Origin: Halocatena salina | Lineage (GTDB): Archaea > Halobacteriota > Halobacteria > Halobacteriales > Haloarculaceae | Direction of reading: 5' to 3' | Assembly (NCBI RefSeq): GCF_023115355.1 | Contig: NZ_CP096022.1 | Location: forward strand, 300,941 to 364,940 | Length of the DNA: 64,000 nt | In this document: positions 19,214 to 29,508 of the stretch, in pieces | How positions within the stretch are numbered: the stretch's first letter is position 1 | Layout of the letters: every line of letters begins with the position of its first letter | Notes under the pieces: generated by a model | Databases searched by the model: none | Told to the model about the DNA's origin: nothing | What the model saw: the letters and a program-made list of their open reading frames with translations, nothing else | Made by a program: the position numbers and the translations under genes

Positions 19214-20090
19214 ATTATTATGATCTCCAATTACGTAGTAGAAAGAATCTAATTAACAAATATGTTTGGGTAGGTGTAAATAGATCTGTGAAGACAAGCA
19301 CCGAGATACGTTGTAGCGTACTCACGACGAACAGGGCATCAGCCGTTCCAGTAATGCTGAAAGCACCGGTCATCCTGACCGCGCAGCGGTAACCGTCCAC
19401 ACCCGAATGGCAAAGATGCTATAACTCATTATTTCGACATATGTGTTAATTTCCTTTCAGATGTGCATATCAGTGGATAGCACCGGATGTAACTCTCAGA
19501 GTGTTCATCTAAGTTCACTTATTTACACGGTATCGAAAGTGTATTTTGCATGCCTATTACATCCGTACTGTTGTAACCTCCTGAAGAGTAGACGTCCTTC
19601 AATTGTAACCAACCAAAGCTGTCTCCGTCCCCGTATTCTCGATGATTTCAACGATGTGGGGAGAGGTTCTGACGCTATCTTATCCTTGCCACCACTTGTA
19701 ACTGTGATTTTCCCCAGACGTACGATGAAGACGGACCGAGGTAGAAATAACTGCACAGTCAGACCGTGATCGAACACCACGTCCGAGCCACTCGTGTCGA
19801 TCACGCCAGCTGTGGGGCCGAACGGACCATTCGCTAGTGTCGACGGTCAGATCCGACAGCATTGGCGGACTCCGATCGTAACGAGCATGCTGCCACCCTA
19901 TCGAGCCAGTAGCTGTAGATGAAATATCCAACAGATCATAGCAGTTTTACTACAGCGCACGTCGTCGAACGACGTTCGTTACGATGGGTGTCTCGTCGGT
20001 GGCATCGACCGACGAACGGGATCCGTACGGACAGAAATTCTCATCACAATAATTTTTTATTTGGTCGAGTAATAGATATGAACTGATCGC
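19214..20090. other. Intergenic region, no recognised gene
   Basis: Almost 880 bases. The first ~50 bases hold the promoter of the GH43-CBM13 gene (minus-strand TTAATTAG near 19245). Frames at 19443-19769 (plus) and 19680-19931 (minus) have no family features; they could be debris of a mobile element, but I cannot support that. TTTTTTATTT near 20051-20060 precedes the next gene. Confidence 0.4.
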
Positions 20091-20582
20091 ATGTCCGATA
20101 GCGAATCGCCATCGGAAAACGAGGACACGGAGGATTCATCGCTGTTCGGACCTGCTGGAACGACTCTCCGGTGGATAGTAAGCGCAACCATCGGTGGCAG
20201 CCTCACATGTATCGGTCGGCTCAAAAGCTGGTCACTACAGAATGGTCGGCAGGATCTCTTCACAGCGACGCTTCTCTCGCTTGAGTTACTGGGTCCCGTT
20301 TGGATCATTCTCGGAGCGATGCAGGAGATCGGTGTGAACAAGAACGTGCTATGCAGTAGCGGAGATCCGAACGTACTCGCGGGTCCGATCGCAGGGTTAG
20401 TAGAACTCCTCGTTTTCGTGTTCGTTCTCAAGGGCTTGCTCCGGTCGATGATCGCTACATCCCGGGTCGATGAGAAACTAACCGATCCTCTGCTCTCGAT
20501 CGCCGCAGCGATCGTTCCGTTAGTGATCGGCTCCGTCCTCGAAGTCGGCAACGAGAGCCTCCTCGAATGTCTCTATCCGTGA
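20091..20582 (+). CDS. Hypothetical membrane protein
   Basis: 163 residues. An acidic, Ser/Glu-rich N-terminus of about 22 residues is followed by three or four hydrophobic segments (LRWIVSATIGGSLTCIG; LLSLELLGPVWIILGAM; LAGPIAGLVELLVFVFVLKGLL; LLSIAAAIVPLVIGSVLEV). Not a family I recognise. The overlapping minus-strand frame (20057-20551) is Ser/Arg-rich without membrane pattern and is rejected. A separate promoter separates it from the Spo0M-like gene. Confidence 0.65.
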   Translation: MSDSESPSENEDTEDSSLFGPAGTTLRWIVSATIGGSLTCIGRLKSWSLQNGRQDLFTATLLSLELLGPVWIILGAMQEIGVNKNVLCSSGDPNVLAGPIAGLVELLVFVFVLKGLLRSMIATSRVDEKLTDPLLSIAAAIVPLVIGSVLEVGNESLLECLYP

Positions 20583-20665
20583 GCAACGACAGTTGAGACG
20601 GCACTGGCGTCGGTTCCACCAGCACCTAGACTTATACTGTTCCGTATAATATACGGGAGTAGACC

Positions 20666-21397
20666 ATGAAAAAGGTCCTCGCCAGTATCGGTATCGGCAA
20701 CGCCACGGTAGACACAGTTCTCCCAAAAAACACCGTTCGACCGGGTGAAACGGTAGATGCGGACGTGCACATCACCGGGGGAAACGTTGAACAGGATGTC
20801 GGGACGATCCGTTTCGAACTCGAAACTCGGTATCGAACCGACGAGGGGTACCAGACGGGAGACATCGATCGGTTCACGCTCGCAGAGAGTCTCACCATCC
20901 ACCCAGAACAAGAGGAAGTCCGGTCGACCGAGATCGAGATTCCGTACTCGACGCCGGTCACAGTCGGGGGTGTCGACGTCTGGATCGAAACGGAACTCGA
21001 CATCGATTTCGCGGTCGATCCCGAAGACAGAGACTACCTCGATGTCCGACCTACCCCCCGACTTCAAACTGTCTTCGATGTGCTTGGAGATCTCGGGTTT
21101 TCGCTCCAGACAGCAGAATGTGAAGCTGATCCGTACGGACACTACACTGATCGTCGGTTCATTCAGGAGTTCGAGTTTCGGACTACCGGTCGGTTCCGCG
21201 ACAGCCTCGACGAGATCGAGATCGTTGCTCACCCCGGGCCCCACGAACTCGAACTGTTCCTCGAAGTCGATCGCCGGGGAGGTCTCTTGAGCGAAGTAAC
21301 CGACCTTGATGAGCGGCATGATCGAATGACGGTTCGTTCGACCGATGCTGAGACGATTCATAACGATATTGTTGCACTCATTGAGAAACACGTCTGA
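20666..21397 (+). CDS. Spo0M-like (arrestin-fold) protein
   Basis: 243 residues. MKKVLASIGIGNATVDTVLPKNTVRPGETVDADVHITGGNVEQDVGTI is the characteristic opening of the SpoOM/Spo0M family, which has an arrestin-like beta-sandwich fold; IPYSTPVTVGGVDVWIETELDIDFAVDPEDRDYLDVRP is its conserved middle. In Bacillus the protein affects sporulation and cell-cycle control; in non-sporulating haloarchaea its job is unknown, probably a cytoplasmic adaptor. TATA-like CTTATACTG near 20631-20639. Confidence 0.88.
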   Translation: MKKVLASIGIGNATVDTVLPKNTVRPGETVDADVHITGGNVEQDVGTIRFELETRYRTDEGYQTGDIDRFTLAESLTIHPEQEEVRSTEIEIPYSTPVTVGGVDVWIETELDIDFAVDPEDRDYLDVRPTPRLQTVFDVLGDLGFSLQTAECEADPYGHYTDRRFIQEFEFRTTGRFRDSLDEIEIVAHPGPHELELFLEVDRRGGLLSEVTDLDERHDRMTVRSTDAETIHNDIVALIEKHV

Positions 21398-21959
21398 GTC
21401 CGTCGTCGCTGTCGCAAACTATCGCTGATCGAATCCATCGTTTCTCCGTCCGTAGACACCGTTCATCGTTCATCTTTGGAATGAGAAGTATCCCTGTGTT
21501 GTACCACACGTGAGATCAATGTGTAAACGACGAGCTACTACGCTCTGCTACGCTTTCCCAACTGATGGCTATCACTCACGATCTGATTCCCTTCTTAATC
21601 CGAGTAGTTACTTCTGTATTGCTTTTGAGCCGTGATCATTGCAGACTACCGGATAGCGTCGCTGGGAAGTCGTGCGATGTCTCTGTTACAGATGTACTGT
21701 TGTAATCAAACCGGCCCAGTGTGGAGATCGATCTCTGTCCGGAGATACCGGAAGGTCGCTGTGACACCAGTCGTGTGGTCAAGCGGTCCGTGTGGGACTG
21801 TGAGATCGTGAGAGCAAAAATGAGCGCGGATGTGAGGAAAACGGTTATGAGAGATAGACGACACGGAACCGGTATGACCGGATGAGGGACGGAAGCCGAG
21901 TTTACCGAGCGGTTAGGTTGAGCGCCCACACGTGTGTATGATTCGAATATGGACCCATC
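21398..21959. other. Intergenic region, nothing recognised
   Basis: About 560 bases at a convergent junction between the Spo0M-like gene and the GH4 gene. A minus-strand frame at 21636-21929 has no supportive features. Confidence 0.35.
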
Positions 21960-23294
21960 TCACGTCAGCGCTGGGAGGTACGCCGCATTCGCTTCGAGGA
22001 GATCATCGACCATGTCGTCGATCTCTGCAAGCGTACAGACGGCAGCAGTCAGCGGGTCGAGTTTGATCGCCCGTCGAAGCGAGGTTTCGTCCCGTTCTCT
22101 GGCGGCCTTGACAGCGAGCGACTGAACGTTGACGTTCGTGCGGTTGAGTGCGGCCAGCTGTGGCGGGAGGGTACCGACAGAACAGGGATGGATGCCCGTT
22201 CCATCGATGTGACACGGAACTTCGACTTCGGCGTCGTCTGGAAGGTTCGTGATGAGACGGCCATCGTTCGAGACGTTGAGGTTCATTCGTCGATTCACAC
22301 CGGTTTCGAGCGAATGGACGATTCGTGCGGCGTACTCCTCAGACCGTGATAGTGAGGTGTCCATCGATTCCGGATCGAACTGGGCCGCGTGATCGATGGT
22401 CCGCCACTGATCGAAGTATTCACCCGTCGGCAGCCAGCAGACAGGTGAATACTCGAACTCGTCCCGGTCGGTCCCGTACGCACTGGCGTCGACGAGTCGG
22501 TCGATCTCCGTCTGATCGTGGCGAAAGTAGGGAAGATATTCGCTGAGATGATGGCTCGACTCCGTGATGAAATGGCCGAAGTGATCCATCGTCTCGAAGC
22601 GAACGACGTCTTGGGCGTAGATCTCCGGATCTTCTCGCGCCGCCTTGAGATCGGGGTACAGGTCATCTCCGTCGTGTTCCAGCTGAAGGAACCACGCCAT
22701 GTGGTTGATCCCGGCTACCCAGTAATCGAGTTCCTCGAACTCGACATCGACGTAGTCCGCGATGTCGTGAGCCGTCCCAACGATGCTGTGACAGATTCCG
22801 CAGGTGTCGATCTCAGTTTCGGCCTCGATCGCCCAACAAACCATCGCCATCGGATTCGTGTGCTGTAAAAGCAGAGCATCCGGGCAGAGCGCTTCCATGT
22901 CACGGGCGATGTCGAGCATCGTCGGTATCGTCCGCATGGCCCGGAAGACACCTCCCGGCCCGAGCGTATCTCCAACGGACTGATTGATGCCATAACGTTG
23001 AGGAATCTCGATCTCGTTTTCGACCGGTTCCACGCCACCGACGTGAATCGTCGTGATCACGTAGTCCGCACCCGTAAGCGCTGCTCGACGATCTGTCGTG
23101 GCATCGACCGTCGTCGGGAGGTCGTGGTCGTCCACTAGAAGGCGCGTGGCGGTGTCGATCCGATCGAGGCGTTCCGCATCGATATCCATCAAACACAGCG
23201 TCGAATCTCGAAGTTCCGGAAACGAAAGGATGTCACGGACCAACGTCAGTGTGAACGTGTGGCTTCCAGCACCGATAAACGCTATTTTCACCAT
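21960..23294 (-). CDS. GH4 family glycosidase, alpha-galactosidase (MelA) type
   Basis: 444 residues. GH4 enzymes use NAD+ and a divalent metal to cleave glycosides by an oxidation-elimination route. FIGAGSHTFTLTLVRDIL at 6-23 is the NAD-binding loop; QHTNPMAMVCWA at 144-155, GICHSIVG with metal Cys168, and AGINHMAWF with metal His198 are the active-site blocks. GDTLGPGGVFRAMRTIP is typical of the alpha-galactosidase/alpha-glucuronidase branch. No signal peptide, so it acts in the cytoplasm, probably on imported oligosaccharides. It is on the same strand as, and just downstream of, the exported GH51, so it probably belongs to the same sugar-use locus; that suggests galactose-containing arabinogalactan or alpha-galactoside fragments among the substrates. 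Confidence 0.88.
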   Translation of the reverse strand: MVKIAFIGAGSHTFTLTLVRDILSFPELRDSTLCLMDIDAERLDRIDTATRLLVDDHDLPTTVDATTDRRAALTGADYVITTIHVGGVEPVENEIEIPQRYGINQSVGDTLGPGGVFRAMRTIPTMLDIARDMEALCPDALLLQHTNPMAMVCWAIEAETEIDTCGICHSIVGTAHDIADYVDVEFEELDYWVAGINHMAWFLQLEHDGDDLYPDLKAAREDPEIYAQDVVRFETMDHFGHFITESSHHLSEYLPYFRHDQTEIDRLVDASAYGTDRDEFEYSPVCWLPTGEYFDQWRTIDHAAQFDPESMDTSLSRSEEYAARIVHSLETGVNRRMNLNVSNDGRLITNLPDDAEVEVPCHIDGTGIHPCSVGTLPPQLAALNRTNVNVQSLAVKAARERDETSLRRAIKLDPLTAAVCTLAEIDDMVDDLLEANAAYLPALT

Positions 23295-23410
23295 CGTGCG
23301 TCATGCCCTTACACACCCCACGGTAATATCATTTTGGTAGCTGACAAGACGCGTGAGCGAGCAGTCGGTCCCGACCGGTGTGGACGTCCGCCGAAGACTG
23401 GTGGGACTGT

Positions 23411-25762
23411 TCACGCCTCGAATCGAACGCGCGCAACCGCAGCCGGACCGAGCGACAGCGTCAGCGAGCCGTCTTCGACCGACATCTCGTCGGATTCGAT
23501 CTCGTAGCTTTCGAGTCCCGTCCAATCGAACCACGAGTCGGGGAACGCCCCTAGCCCGTCTTGCGTATCGTGGGGATCATCCACCGGTTGCTGAACCGTC
23601 ACGGACGCCTCATCGGAGTCGAGCGCCTCGGGGAGTTCAAGCGTGACCGTGGTCGCAGCACGGAGATTGCGGTTGGTAAGGAAGGTACACAGCTCGTCGG
23701 CGTCCAGTGTCATTACCGATGTGACATCGACGTACGGCACATCCGCCATTGCCCGAATACGAGAACCAGTGTCGGGAATATCGCGCGTCTTCCCCTCGAC
23801 TGACGACTCGATCACCTTCCACGCCCGATCATCGTCGAAGACGGTTGCGTACAACTCCAACGTGTAGCCGACCGGGAGCAGCGGGTTCGGGTTCGCCGGC
23901 TGCTCGATGTGTTCTGGTGGGAACATGCGAACAGGAAGGTGAGTGTGACTCGCTCGTCGGATGTGGTCGCTCTCTCGGATGAACGCGTTGAACATCCCGG
24001 CAACGTAGGACGCGCCAGCCATCGTGGGCATGCCGGGCCATGGATCACCCTCTGCGACCGTGGGATACAGTCCCCACTCACCGATATGAAACTCAAGGTC
24101 AGCAAGACCGTACGTCGACGCCGTCTCAGCGGTCTCTGCGACGAGGTCCCCGAACTGCGTCGGGAACATGATCAGCACCTCGTTGTAATCGAGCGCGTCG
24201 GCGTCGTTCGTTTCCTTCCATTCCGGGATACTCTGGGGATCTTGTTCGCGGATGCCCCAGTTGTACCGGTGCATCTCGATCCCATCCATCGCGTCATCAA
24301 GCACGTCGAACAACGTTTCGTTCCAGACATCGGGATCGGGAAGCTCAGGATCGTCGTATTTGGGATCCATCCCGTCCGGAATCACGGTGATCGAATCGTC
24401 GACGGCCGTCATCGCGTCGATGAACTCACCAGCACGTTCGGCGAACTTCGCCGGATCGTCCGTCCCGCCAGCCTGCCACTCTCCCCAGACTTCATTGCCG
24501 ATCTCCCAGACGGTCACATCAAACGGCTCCTCATAGCCGTGTTCGGCCCGTAACTTCCCATACTCCGTCGTGAGATCTCCATTACAGTATTCGACCCAGT
24601 TGGCTGCATCTTCGGGCGTGATCGGCTCAGGAGGCTGGAATTCCCGGTCTGTGTTTTCGACAGTCACGCCGACAGTGATCGTCGGCTCGATATCAGTGTG
24701 CTCGCAAAACTCGACGTACTCCGCCGTTCCCATCAAGTTCGGATCGAGACCGTTCCAGACGACGTTCGGTCTGATCGGACGCTCCTCGATGGGACCGATT
24801 CCGTCTTCCCACTTGTACGTGCTCGTAACGTTGCCGCCCGGCCATTTCAACAGCGAGACGTTGCGCTCGTCCATCAGCTCGATCGTCGTCGGATTGAACT
24901 TCCCGGCAACCGCGTCGTCTGGAACGAGCGACACCCAGTCGAGATCGACGTGTCCAGATCCCTCAGCGACGATTTCGAGGACGTACTCGCCGTACGGCGA
25001 TTCGACGTCATCCAATGCACCGGCTTCGAGTTGGTGTCCACTCGGCTCTGTGAGCGTCAGTTCGATCCCCTCGTATCGCACCCACTCGTCGGTGAGATCC
25101 TCGATTCGCTCGTTCCCGAGGACACCGCCGTCCGGAGCCGTCAATCGAATGTCGAGCTCGTCGATACCGTCGGCCCGCGCAGAAAGCGCGAATTCATAGT
25201 CAAGCGTCCGCCAGTCGGGGAGCACGAGCCGCTGTCTGATACCACCCTCCGTGTCTCCAAGAACGACGCGCTGGTGTTCGTTGCGCACGGGCTGTTCCAC
25301 GTCCGGCCAGCCACCATCGGAGTCCCAGGTGCCGAGTCCGCGAACACCACCTTCCTCAGGGCGCTCGAACGTAGCACCCTCGCCCAGCGGTTCCCACGGA
25401 AACGGCACGTTCTCGTACGTGCCGACGTCCTCGAAGCCATAGACGTGCGAGACGTGCTCCGGTTGGACCTGACCCCAGGCGACGAACGCGGTGTTCGTGA
25501 CGTGCTCCGCGTAGATCCCGGGGTAGATCTCGTGTGCTCCGTAGTGTTCGCCAAACCGGCCGAACAACGTTTCGGGAACGCAGCGCTCGTTTCGCGCATC
25601 GAGGTCGAACGAAACCGTCGTTTCAGATGACTCGTGCTCAGCAGCAGAAACCGGTTCACTCCAACCAGCGAACAGCCCAGTCCCAGCCACCCCCGCCATG
25701 GTCAGAAACTGTCGTCGAAACACGGCACTACTCGGGATCGAGCGAACGCTTTTCTCATCCAT
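23411..25762 (-). CDS. Tat-exported GH51 alpha-L-arabinofuranosidase
   Basis: 783 residues from ATG 25762. FRRQFLTMAGVAGTGLFAGW is a Tat signal. The long N-terminal part includes, between about residues 95 and 285, a beta-sandwich insert (RQRLVLPDWRTLDYEFALSARADG...HVDLDWVSLVP) like the carbohydrate-binding module in large GH51 proteins. The TIM barrel follows: LKWPGGNVTSTYKWEDGIGP, acid/base WEIGNEVWG (about Glu424), nucleophile FHIGEWGLYP (about Glu562). The C-terminal beta domain is present. It should release terminal arabinofuranose from arabinan or arabinoxylan outside the cell. The TATA-like element AAGTATTATAATG (25798-25786) predicts transcription start just before 25762, which supports that start over the in-frame ATG 25786 or TTG 25801. 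Confidence 0.9.
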   Translation of the reverse strand: MDEKSVRSIPSSAVFRRQFLTMAGVAGTGLFAGWSEPVSAAEHESSETTVSFDLDARNERCVPETLFGRFGEHYGAHEIYPGIYAEHVTNTAFVAWGQVQPEHVSHVYGFEDVGTYENVPFPWEPLGEGATFERPEEGGVRGLGTWDSDGGWPDVEQPVRNEHQRVVLGDTEGGIRQRLVLPDWRTLDYEFALSARADGIDELDIRLTAPDGGVLGNERIEDLTDEWVRYEGIELTLTEPSGHQLEAGALDDVESPYGEYVLEIVAEGSGHVDLDWVSLVPDDAVAGKFNPTTIELMDERNVSLLKWPGGNVTSTYKWEDGIGPIEERPIRPNVVWNGLDPNLMGTAEYVEFCEHTDIEPTITVGVTVENTDREFQPPEPITPEDAANWVEYCNGDLTTEYGKLRAEHGYEEPFDVTVWEIGNEVWGEWQAGGTDDPAKFAERAGEFIDAMTAVDDSITVIPDGMDPKYDDPELPDPDVWNETLFDVLDDAMDGIEMHRYNWGIREQDPQSIPEWKETNDADALDYNEVLIMFPTQFGDLVAETAETASTYGLADLEFHIGEWGLYPTVAEGDPWPGMPTMAGASYVAGMFNAFIRESDHIRRASHTHLPVRMFPPEHIEQPANPNPLLPVGYTLELYATVFDDDRAWKVIESSVEGKTRDIPDTGSRIRAMADVPYVDVTSVMTLDADELCTFLTNRNLRAATTVTLELPEALDSDEASVTVQQPVDDPHDTQDGLGAFPDSWFDWTGLESYEIESDEMSVEDGSLTLSLGPAAVARVRFEA

Positions 25763-25844
25763 ACGGTGACCATTTGTGTGAACCATTATAATACTTATCA
25801 ATATGACGGATAGAAGGAGGCGGTTCCTACGTTGTCGATCGTCT

Positions 25845-26999
25845 TCAGGCAGCTTCCTCAGACTCGGTCGGGACTTCGGGCACAGCCGTGTCGCTCAGTC
25901 CGGCGAGCAGATTCTCGCCGGCTGCGTTGAAGAGGTGGATGTCGGCAGGATCGAACGCGATCTGCACCTCTTCACCGACAGTCGGTTTCAAGCCGCCAGA
26001 CACCCGAACGCGACACTCCGATCCCTCGATATCCAGATGAATGAAGTTGTCGCTGCCCGCTACCTCGACGACCTCGACGACGGCGGTGATCGTGTTGTCA
26101 CCGCTCGCGTCGTACGTGATGTCCTCGGGACGAATCCCGAGTTCGAGATCGGAGGTGGTGTCCACAGTGGTGATCGTATCGACGATCGAAGACGGAATCT
26201 CGTACTCGAACCCGTCGCTGACGAGCGTCGTTCCGTGCAGTTCGACATCGAAGAAGTTCATCGCCGGGCTGCCGATGAAGTCCGCAACGAACCGGTTTGC
26301 CGGTGTGTTGTACACCTCTTCCGGCGGGGCGAACTGCTGGAGTTCACCTTCGTTGAGAACGATGATGCGGTCGCTCATTGTCAGCGCTTCGTGTTGGTCG
26401 TGAGTGACGTAGATCGTCGTCGTTCCGAGATCCTCTTGGAGCCGCTGGAGTTCCGTCCGCATGTGAACCTTGAGCTTGGCATCGAGATTCGACAACGGCT
26501 CGTCCATCAGGAAGATCTTCGGATCGCGAACGATCGCGCGACCGGTCGCAACGCGCTGTTGCTGTCCCCCCGAGAGGTTTGCCGGTTTGTCGTCCAACTG
26601 GTCTTCGATGCCCATCATCTCCGCCGTCTCGCGGACCCGTTGGTCGATCTCCTCCTCGGAAAGCGCCGTCGTCAGCCGCAATCCATAGGACATGTTCTTT
26701 CGGACGGTCATGTGGGGATACAGCGCGTAATTCTGGAACACCATCGCGATCCCACGGTCTTGGGGTTCGACGCCCTTGATGCTCTCCGAACCGATCCGAA
26801 CGTCGCCGCCGGTGATCTCTTCGAGACCGGCGACCATGCGCAGTAGCGTCGATTTGCCGGACCCAGAGGGACCGACGACGGTGATGAACTCGCCGTCTTC
26901 GATGGTGGCATCGAAGCCATCGATCGCGACGAAGTCGTCGGAGTACACTTTCCGCACGTTCTCGAACGTCACTGATGCTGTCGTGTTTGTTTTACTCAT
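25845..26999 (-). CDS. ABC importer ATPase, MalK/UgpC/MsmX type (CUT1)
   Basis: 384 residues. Walker [10 protein letters not shown] near 44-52, Q-loop [13 protein letters not shown], signature [15 protein letters not shown], Walker [14 protein letters not shown], and H-loop [10 protein letters not shown]. The C-terminal ~140 residues form the OB-like regulatory domain of sugar-importer ATPases ([56 protein letters not shown]). It energises the two permeases encoded upstream. Last gene of the importer set, about 100 bases after the DUF624 gene. Confidence 0.92.
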   Translation of the reverse strand: MSKTNTTASVTFENVRKVYSDDFVAIDGFDATIEDGEFITVVGPSGSGKSTLLRMVAGLEEITGGDVRIGSESIKGVEPQDRGIAMVFQNYALYPHMTVRKNMSYGLRLTTALSEEEIDQRVRETAEMMGIEDQLDDKPANLSGGQQQRVATGRAIVRDPKIFLMDEPLSNLDAKLKVHMRTELQRLQEDLGTTTIYVTHDQHEALTMSDRIIVLNEGELQQFAPPEEVYNTPANRFVADFIGSPAMNFFDVELHGTTLVSDGFEYEIPSSIVDTITTVDTTSDLELGIRPEDITYDASGDNTITAVVEVVEVAGSDNFIHLDIEGSECRVRVSGGLKPTVGEEVQIAFDPADIHLFNAAGENLLAGLSDTAVPEVPTESEEAA

Positions 27000-27098
27000 T
27001 TTGAAGCTCCGTTAGTTCGCAACTGCTGTCGGTTCTAACCGATACTCTCGATTCACCCGTTTCCGGGGCAGCGATCCGGTGTCGATCGGCACGTCCGG

Positions 27099-27743
27099 TC
27101 ATCGCTCGATCACCGCCGTCGGTACCGGCGCATCGGTCTCGGAGACGACCGAGATGAACTCGATGTGAAGCGCGAACGCGACGCCAGCGAACACCAACGC
27201 CACCGCGACGGTCAGCAATGACGTGAGAACGAGCAACACGCCCGTCACGATGCCGAGAGCAACCGCGCCGATAGCGTGACGAGCGGTCCAGAGAACACCT
27301 TCTGTGAGCGCAGTGGAGACGGAGTTCCCCGCTGCGAGACCGAGGAGCGTCGGGATCGAGACGAGCGAAGCGTACAGGCCGGCGTACGCACAGCAGAGTC
27401 CGAGCAGGCCGGCGACGACCGTCCCGCTCACGAGATACGCGAGCACGTAGTTCCCTGCGATCACGAACAGTATCAACGGGATGAATCCGAGCAACGTCGC
27501 GTGAACGGCCTGTTTGCGAACGGTCGCCCAGACCCCACTCCGATCGATTCCCGCGTGGCCGTCGTCCCGGAGCGACAACACGGCTCGATACGCCCCGACA
27601 GTCGCAGGACCGACCGTTACGATCGGCAGCGACGCGAGAAACCAGACGACACTGATCGAGACGACCGACACGAGGTGTTTCCAGACGAACCGTCCGGTCT
27701 GCTCGATGGAGGCGTACATCGGATCGAGGTTCGTCTCCGTCAT
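27099..27743 (-). CDS. DUF624 (YesL-like) membrane protein
   Basis: 214 residues, five predicted membrane helices. WKHLVSVVSISVVWFLASLPIVTVGPATVGAYRAVLSLRDD is the family signature region. DUF624/YesL proteins are commonly encoded with CUT1 oligosaccharide importers in bacteria and archaea, role unresolved. Its ATG overlaps the permease stop by four bases (27740-27743), so it is translated with the transporter. Confidence 0.8.
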   Translation of the reverse strand: MTETNLDPMYASIEQTGRFVWKHLVSVVSISVVWFLASLPIVTVGPATVGAYRAVLSLRDDGHAGIDRSGVWATVRKQAVHATLLGFIPLILFVIAGNYVLAYLVSGTVVAGLLGLCCAYAGLYASLVSIPTLLGLAAGNSVSTALTEGVLWTARHAIGAVALGIVTGVLLVLTSLLTVAVALVFAGVAFALHIEFISVVSETDAPVPTAVIER

Positions 27744-28603
27744 TTCGTCGTCCCCTGCATTTCGACGGCTCGAACGAGCTGTTTTTGCATGACGAGGAAC
27801 ACGATCAGCAGCGGAACCGAGGCGATGACCGCGGAAGTCATGATCACACCCGGTTCGGTGACGCCCATGTTCTCTTGTAACGTCACCAGCCCGATCGGCA
27901 GCGTGTACATCGACTCACTCTGAAGAATCAACAGCGGCCAGACGAACGAGTTCCACGTCCAGATGAAAATGAACAGCCCGAGCGCTGCGAGTGCCGACCG
28001 CATCAGCGGCAGTACGATGTGAGTGAAGATCCGCAGGCGTGAGAACCCATCGAGGCGAGCGGCTTCTTCTAACTCCTCAGGAAGATCCTTGAAGAACTGG
28101 ACCAGCATGAATACGCCGAGCGGGTTGGCAGCACTCGGGAGGACGACACCCCAAATGGAGTTGACGAGACCGAGTTCACTCACGATGATGTACACGGGAA
28201 CGAGGTTGATGATCCCGGGCACCATGAAACTCGCCACGATGACCCCGAAGATCACGCGCCTACCGGGCCAATCAAGCCGAGTCAGCGAATACGCGATCAT
28301 CGCATCGACCAAGATTACGACGAGAGTCGTGATCCCGGCGAGAATGATCGTGTTACCGGTCCACTGGACGACCAACGAACTCGTTAGGAGGTAGTCATAC
28401 CAGTACAGCGTTAGATCCCATGGGATCAGATGCGGGACCTCCGAATAAACCAGTTCGCGCGTCATGAGCGACGTCGCAAACATGTACCAGTATGGAATGA
28501 GGAACAGACCCGCCGTTCCGTAAAGCCCGACGTACAAGGCGATGGTTCGAAGTCGATCGCTCGACAGGGAGACGTTCCCGAGAATGGATGATTCGGTGCT
28601 CAT
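27740..28603 (-). CDS. CUT1 sugar ABC importer permease (MalG type)
   Basis: 287 residues, six membrane helices. EEAARLDGFSRLRIFTHIVLPLMRSALAALGLF near 180-212 is the EAA loop that docks on the ATPase, and the first helix region FLIPYWYMFATSLMTRELVY is typical of MalG-like permeases. Overlaps the upstream permease and the downstream DUF624 gene by four bases each, so the genes form one tightly coupled operon. Confidence 0.9.
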   Translation of the reverse strand: MSTESSILGNVSLSSDRLRTIALYVGLYGTAGLFLIPYWYMFATSLMTRELVYSEVPHLIPWDLTLYWYDYLLTSSLVVQWTGNTIILAGITTLVVILVDAMIAYSLTRLDWPGRRVIFGVIVASFMVPGIINLVPVYIIVSELGLVNSIWGVVLPSAANPLGVFMLVQFFKDLPEELEEAARLDGFSRLRIFTHIVLPLMRSALAALGLFIFIWTWNSFVWPLLILQSESMYTLPIGLVTLQENMGVTEPGVIMTSAVIASVPLLIVFLVMQKQLVRAVEMQGTTK

Positions 28604-29508
28604 TGATCATCACCTGCGAGGAAGTAGTAGTTGGTTGCTGAGATGGCAATCAGGATCATAAACAGGACGTAGCCGACCGCAGCGGCATAGCCGAACTCCC
28701 GGCCGGTAAAGGCCGTCTCATAGAGATAAAGGACGATCGTCGTCGTGGAGAACGTCGGTCCGCCGTCGGTCATGATGAACGGCTGCCCGAACACCTGAAA
28801 GGAATTGACAAAGGTGACGATGACGACGAAGACGAGCGGGTTCCGCATCTGTGGGATCGTGATGTGACGCATCATCTGTCCTGTGCTCGCTCCATCCAGT
28901 TTCGCCGCCTCGTACAGTCGGTCAGGAACGTTCTGGCGCGCGGCCAGGAGGATGATGAAGTTAAACGCCAACTGCCACCAGATCGTCGCAACGGCGATCC
29001 CCGGCATCGCAAGCTCGGGGGATGTCAGCCAGTTCCCACCACCGAGGTGGTAGGGAATCAGCCCCGAAGCGTTGAACAGTTCCGTCCAGAGAAGCCCGAC
29101 GACCGCGACGGTCAACACGTATGGACTGAAAAAGATCGTTCGCAACAGCCACTTGCCTTTCACATCACGGTTGACGCCGAGTGCGAGCAACAACGAACCG
29201 ATGATAATCGGCGGCACCGTCAGAAAGACGAAATAGAAGGTGTTCCACAGCGCGTTCCAAAAGTCAGGGTCCGACAGCAGGATCTGGTAGTTCTCGAAGC
29301 CGATGAACTGCGATTGGGCCGGGGCAAGCGCGTTCCAGTCGTGGAGACTCATGTACAGCGCGAGTACCAGTGGGCCAAAGAGGAACGTCCCAGCGATCAG
29401 GATGTACGGAAGCGAAAACGTGGCTCCCGCAATCCACTCGCGTGTCATCGACTTCGAGCGGTCGAGTCCCGATCCGTCTGCGTCAGTCTGTTGGGTTGAT
29501 TGTGCCAT
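28600..29508 (-). CDS. CUT1 sugar ABC importer permease (MalF/UgpA type)
   Basis: 302 residues, six membrane helices. YEAAKLDGASTGQMMRHITIPQMRNPLVFVVIV near 195-228 is the EAA loop, and PYILIAGTFLFGPLVLALYMSLHDWN the first helix and loop. It pairs with the following permease. Its first base coincides with the last base of the binding-protein stop codon (29508). Confidence 0.9.
   Translation of the reverse strand: MAQSTQQTDADGSGLDRSKSMTREWIAGATFSLPYILIAGTFLFGPLVLALYMSLHDWNALAPAQSQFIGFENYQILLSDPDFWNALWNTFYFVFLTVPPIIIGSLLLALGVNRDVKGKWLLRTIFFSPYVLTVAVVGLLWTELFNASGLIPYHLGGGNWLTSPELAMPGIAVATIWWQLAFNFIILLAARQNVPDRLYEAAKLDGASTGQMMRHITIPQMRNPLVFVVIVTFVNSFQVFGQPFIMTDGGPTFSTTTIVLYLYETAFTGREFGYAAAVGYVLFMILIAISATNYYFLAGDDQ

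Noticed and set aside
19680..19931. Possible transposase relic on the minus strand
   Set aside because: Some phrases felt transposase-like, but no block could be matched with confidence.
20057..20551. 164-codon minus-strand frame
   Set aside because: Opposes the hypothetical membrane protein at 20091; composition is Ser/Arg/Pro-rich and unstructured, unlike an acidic haloarchaeal protein.
25803..26846. 347-codon plus-strand frame
   Set aside because: Antisense to the importer ATPase with all ABC motifs; shadow frame.
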